Part shown: one piece after another, positions 60,420-64,000 of the stretch
How positions within the stretch are numbered: position 1 is the stretch's first letter
Layout: each line of letters begins with the position of its first letter
DNA from: Salarias fasciatus
Lineage: Eukaryota; Chordata; Actinopteri; Blenniiformes; Blenniidae
DNA: 64,000 nucleotides
Reading direction: 5' to 3'
Assembly (NCBI RefSeq): GCF_902148845.1
Contig: NC_043766.1
Coordinates: 4,608,283 to 4,672,282, forward strand
Position numbers and translations under genes: made by a program
The notes under the pieces: generated by a model
The model's input: only the letters and a program-made list of their open reading frames with translations
Database searches by the model: none
What the model was told of the DNA's origin: nothing

Positions 60420-61000
60420 TAAATAAAACTTCAACTGCTGGCTGCAATCAGACAACAATTCCCATTTATTTTCTGATTTCCTTGACAGTGTTCACAGGTT
60501 AAACAGCTTCGTTTCAAGTGTGTGTTTCGCCAGGAAATAACAAAATGCCATGATTTTTCTTCTGTTCATCAAAGTTTCAACACTACGCACAAACGTTTCG
60601 GCCAGATTATAGCCCTTAAATCTCAGTAACCAGTCTTCCTGTGACTGACTCTACAGAAATGACGTGTTGCCACAAAGAGCTGTTGCACAATTTCTGTTCG
60701 GCTTTTGCAACCTGCCTCTGAGGAGCCGTCGTCATGTCTGTGCCTGGAATACTGAGGTCTCCACGTTAAACTGCAGACTCTCTGACATGAGTTTTAGGTT
60801 TGACATTGCCCTTGGTGCTGTGAGTAGAAAGTCTGGAGTTAAACGTGCTTCGCTGTGCGCTCTGCTGGATTGTCGAATCAAGTATTTAACAATATGAAAA
60901 TAAAGTTGTATTTAAATGTTTCAGAGTGACCGCATAATTTATTGTCCTTTTCTAGAAATGTAGAAAAAAAATTCTGAAATTGCAGAGATGTGAATTAAAA
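60420..61000. other. Intergenic between icoslg-like and nit2
   Basis: No gene recognised. One 77-codon plus frame at 60664-60897 has no family resemblance and no splice context. Confidence 0.5.
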
Positions 61001-61006
61001 AAATAA

Positions 61007-61012
61007 TTTATT
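61007..61012 (-). terminator. nit2 poly(A) signal (candidate)
   Basis: AATAAA on the minus strand about 405 bp after the nit2 stop codon at 61418-61420. Confidence 0.45.
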
Positions 61013-61417
61013 CTCATATTGTACAACTCTATCACAATATTTTCTGAATCACGGTTTCTCAATGAAAGGTATCATTTCAAATAGGTCAGCACAGAAGTGC
61101 CGCTCATTCACCATACTGGACTTGTTGGCTGCATTTAATATGAACCCAACACCGCAAGTTTACATGTCACAAAATATGAATTAAAAGCATGATTAATACC
61201 TTTTTTAAACCCTGCAAATTCCTCCTCCAGCTCATTTATGTGCAAGCGGGATCACAACGTTGCCAATCATACGAAGGAGCTGTGATACGAGCGTTAACCG
61301 AGGGCGACAAACCAACCACTGCTCTGACAGCCTTTTGAGAAATGAACAATCTAGATGAGAATCGGCACGAGAATTTCAGCCGCACGTGGAGAACAGGACC
61401 GGGTCGTGGCGCTGGGT

Positions 61418-62876
61418 TCAGCCTGAGGCTTCCTGTGTGCAGGTCACCGAGTAGAGGTCGTCCCGACGCTGAGCTGTGATCGGAATCTGCTGCCTGATGT
61501 CGGCCAAATACTGCAGGTCTGAAACAGGAGGCACAGTCAAAGGATTAAATATTCTGGATTCCACAGCCTTCCTGTGTCAGCTGCTGATGGGTCACTGCTG
61601 TGAAAAAGTTTGAGGGAGAAAAGATTAAAATAAAATAAACTAAGGTGGGTAATTGATATTTAAATCAAACTCATTGGTTTATTTCTCCTCAGAATGATCC
61701 GAGGTCTCTTAGATGTGAAGATTGTAAATCCGTTTATCATCCTGTGGTGCACTATTATTTTCAGAAGATCAGCTTAAAAGTTTGGTCAGTTTACAGAAGC
61801 CGAGCTGCATTTGTTCCTGAACACTCACCAATGTCTGCATATATGATGGATTCCTCTGGTCCAGCTTTGGAAATCACTTCTCCCCTGTAACGAGACATTG
61901 TACAGTTTGGATTAGTGGATTAGTGAGGCACTAACAAGTACCATCAAGACAACATGAGAGAAACTTACCCAAGTACAATTAAATATTACAGCCCTGAAAG
62001 TTTATTGTTGTTGTTTGAGTATTTCAATTAAATGCTGAATAAAACATTTAATGACCTTAAAAACAGAACAAAAATTAAGTAGCAAATGTTAAATGTGCAA
62101 CAGTTTCAACTTGTAAAGTCTTGCAACTTGTCAGGCAAATCAAAAGTCTCCATTAGGAATAACAATGTGGCTTTGGAAAACCAATCAAAGATGGGAAAGT
62201 TCAGCGGCGTCTCTTAAATAGGTCAAACATATGAAAGCAAGTCAGTAAGAAATGTAATGTGCAAACACACAAACCCGCCATGTGAGTAAAATAAATCAAA
62301 AAACTTCTGCAATTCACAGAACAGGATTCCTGCAGGTTTAGCATGAAGTGTGGAATTCTGAAGCTTGTTTTGATGGAGGGCAGCTAAATCAGCCCTGAGT
62401 GGACTCCTCGTGTCCTCCCAGTCTGCTGCTGGCATAAAATGACTTTAATGTGAGCTGAAGACCTGTGAGCTGGGATCTTCATGCATCAGACCACCTCAAA
62501 GCCTTTATCATGCTCTTAAAACCTTTCTTAAATACTTTTTATCCAGTGGTTCATGAATGAATGAATGAAAGTTTTGTATACATTTTATGATACATTCATT
62601 ATTACTTTGCTAATAATAGATATTTTAAAATGTATTTCATTTTCAAAAATCATTTAGGCCCTTCCTATATGCACCACAAGAGGGAGCTTGAGTAACACAG
62701 TTTGAGAATCTATGATTTTTTTAAATTTTTGGAAAACCCCTGAAATCATGAAATACTGTTAATACGAAGGAGCATGTGAGGGTCTGCAACAATGCTTCAC
62801 TGCAAATTTCCCAATCCTCAAAAGATGTAAAAGTCATGAGACAGTGATCAGTGTTTTAATGTTGCCACCAGAGATC

Positions 62877-62932
<56 letters not shown>

Positions 62933-63964
62933 GGTGTGAACAGGTGTCCGACTGGTGCTGTTCTCTCACCATGGGTTCACCACAGAGCTGTGGCCCCAGG
63001 CCACATAGGATGCAGTCTCATCTCTGGCAGGTGACGCTGTGGCTACATACACTTGGTTATCAATCGCCCTGGATTGGTGGGAAAAACAAACAAACAAACA
63101 AAAAAGTACATTTCAGTAAATTTCACAAAGTGTTTGTTAGAACATTGCAAATGCTTGTTAGTCTCGCCTCAAAACGTCTGGATCAATGACAGCATGGACA
63201 CAGGAACTACAAAGAGTCTGCAACTGTTAAACCAAATGATTATTGACGAAACCAATCAGGAGAGAGCATCATGATTATTTAAGCTGTGGTACCTGTGTAT
63301 TGACTCTTGTAATGTAAATAATCATTTTCACCACCAGTCCAGAATTTCAGAGCGTGCCTCTGATAACCTCCACAGGAAATGTGAGCTTTTAGAGCAAATT
63401 CTTTATGCAAATGTGTGAAGTGTAAGTTTTCTGGCTTGGTTCAAAGCTGGTATACATCTCCTTAAGAGAGACATCCACCACTCCACGATTAAACTCTGGC
63501 TGTTTTCAATATAGGTGCTTTATAGAAAGTTTCATGAGAACGTTTGAAAGAGGGTCTCGGTCTGACCTCCCCCGCTGAAGGAGCTCCCAGTGGGCCGGAC
63601 CGGTCGTCATGTTGAAGGCTCCTGGGTAAACCAGCAGCTGGCAGCCTGAGAAGCAGGATTTTCAGTCATCATGCAGCCAACCAGACCAAGAGAGCCAGTG
63701 GTCCTGCCTCACCTTTCCTGCTGTAGAGCTGTGCGAGCTCAGCAAACCTCATGTCATAGCAAATCCCGACACCCACTTTACAGAAGGCTGGAAGGCGAAG
63801 AACAAACGATAACATACATCCAGATGATTGTTATCCAAACCCCAGGCAACAAAAACGCAAAAACACTCACGTGTCTCAAACATGGACAAGGCGTTTCCGG
63901 GACTCAACGTCTCAGACTCCTGGAAGCGGATCTTCCCCGGAACGTCAATGTCAAACAGGTGAAT
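61418..63964 (-). CDS. nit2: NIT2 omega-amidase, C-terminal part (5' exons outside the window)
   Basis: Six exons on the minus strand, 63964-63871, 63787-63713, 63645-63567, 63068-62970, 61884-61829 and 61518-61418, encode the last 167 residues. Human NIT2 is 276, so about 110 residues lie beyond 64000. The sequence opens [20 protein letters not shown] and continues [16 protein letters not shown], where the catalytic nitrilase cysteine is encoded at 63759-63761. Then come [35 protein letters not shown] and [13 protein letters not shown]. The catalytic Glu and Lys of the Glu-Lys-Cys triad should be in the missing part. The known enzyme removes the amide from alpha-ketoglutaramate and alpha-ketosuccinamate in cytosol and mitochondria. 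It ends with an extension, TCTQEASG, differing from human. Confidence 0.95.
62878..62929. repeat. (GT)n microsatellite
   Basis: About 25 uninterrupted GT units, ending some 40 bp beyond the nit2 exon at 62970-63068 (downstream intron on the minus strand). Confidence 0.95.
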
Positions 63965-64000
63965 CTTAAATGAAAACCAGAGAAGTGAGGACTGATATGA

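Noticed and set aside
1-64000. LTR retroelements, virus-like elements, Polintons, CRISPR arrays or bacterial-type operons
   Set aside because: No paired long terminal repeats, polymerase, capsid or envelope-like frames, or regularly spaced repeats were seen. The content is that of a vertebrate nuclear genome.

Overview
The window is nuclear DNA of a ray-finned fish, most likely a teleost. The genes are split by short GT-AG introns, microsatellites are plentiful, and several dispersed repeats look typical of teleosts. Seven protein-coding genes can be read exon by exon. In the six complete ones the exon lengths sum to a multiple of three and give proteins close to the length of their human relatives.

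Layout: 1-2.7 kb, no gene recognised. 2.98-7.56 kb (+), rp2, the ARL3 GTPase-activating protein. 11.3-22.4 kb (+), jade3, a PHD-finger scaffold of the HBO1 acetyltransferase complex, with a non-coding first exon. 24.4-36.3 kb (+), two tandem plcxd1 paralogues (PI-PLC X-domain proteins). 36.37-41.72 kb (-), gtpbp6, a mitochondrial HflX-type GTPase that meets the second plcxd1 copy tail to tail. 43.8-54.6 kb (-), a 17-exon inflammasome-type receptor with the domain order RING, FISNA/NACHT, LRR, FIIND (ZU5-UPA), CARD (nlrp1-like). 57.9-60.2 kb (+), a B7-family costimulatory ligand, best match ICOSLG. 61.4-64.0 kb (-), nit2 (omega-amidase), whose 5' exons lie beyond the window.

The genes are not an operon; they are a syntenic block. 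RP2-JADE3 and PLCXD1-GTPBP6 are both neighbouring pairs on the human X short arm, with the same relative orientations as here, so the window appears to preserve old vertebrate linkage. The most unusual gene is the nlrp1-like receptor. It combines a complete C3HC4 RING finger with a FIIND-CARD effector end and carries a coding minisatellite that inserts a run of acidic D/G-S-E-E-D repeats after the NACHT region.

Non-genic content includes a 509-bp TTAA-flanked inverted-repeat element, a 275-bp inverted-repeat element seated in a TG microsatellite, SINE-like fragments, two dispersed repeat families with several copies inside the window, and CTCF-like motifs. No LTR retroelement, endogenous virus, Polinton, CRISPR array or intact tRNA/rRNA gene was seen.
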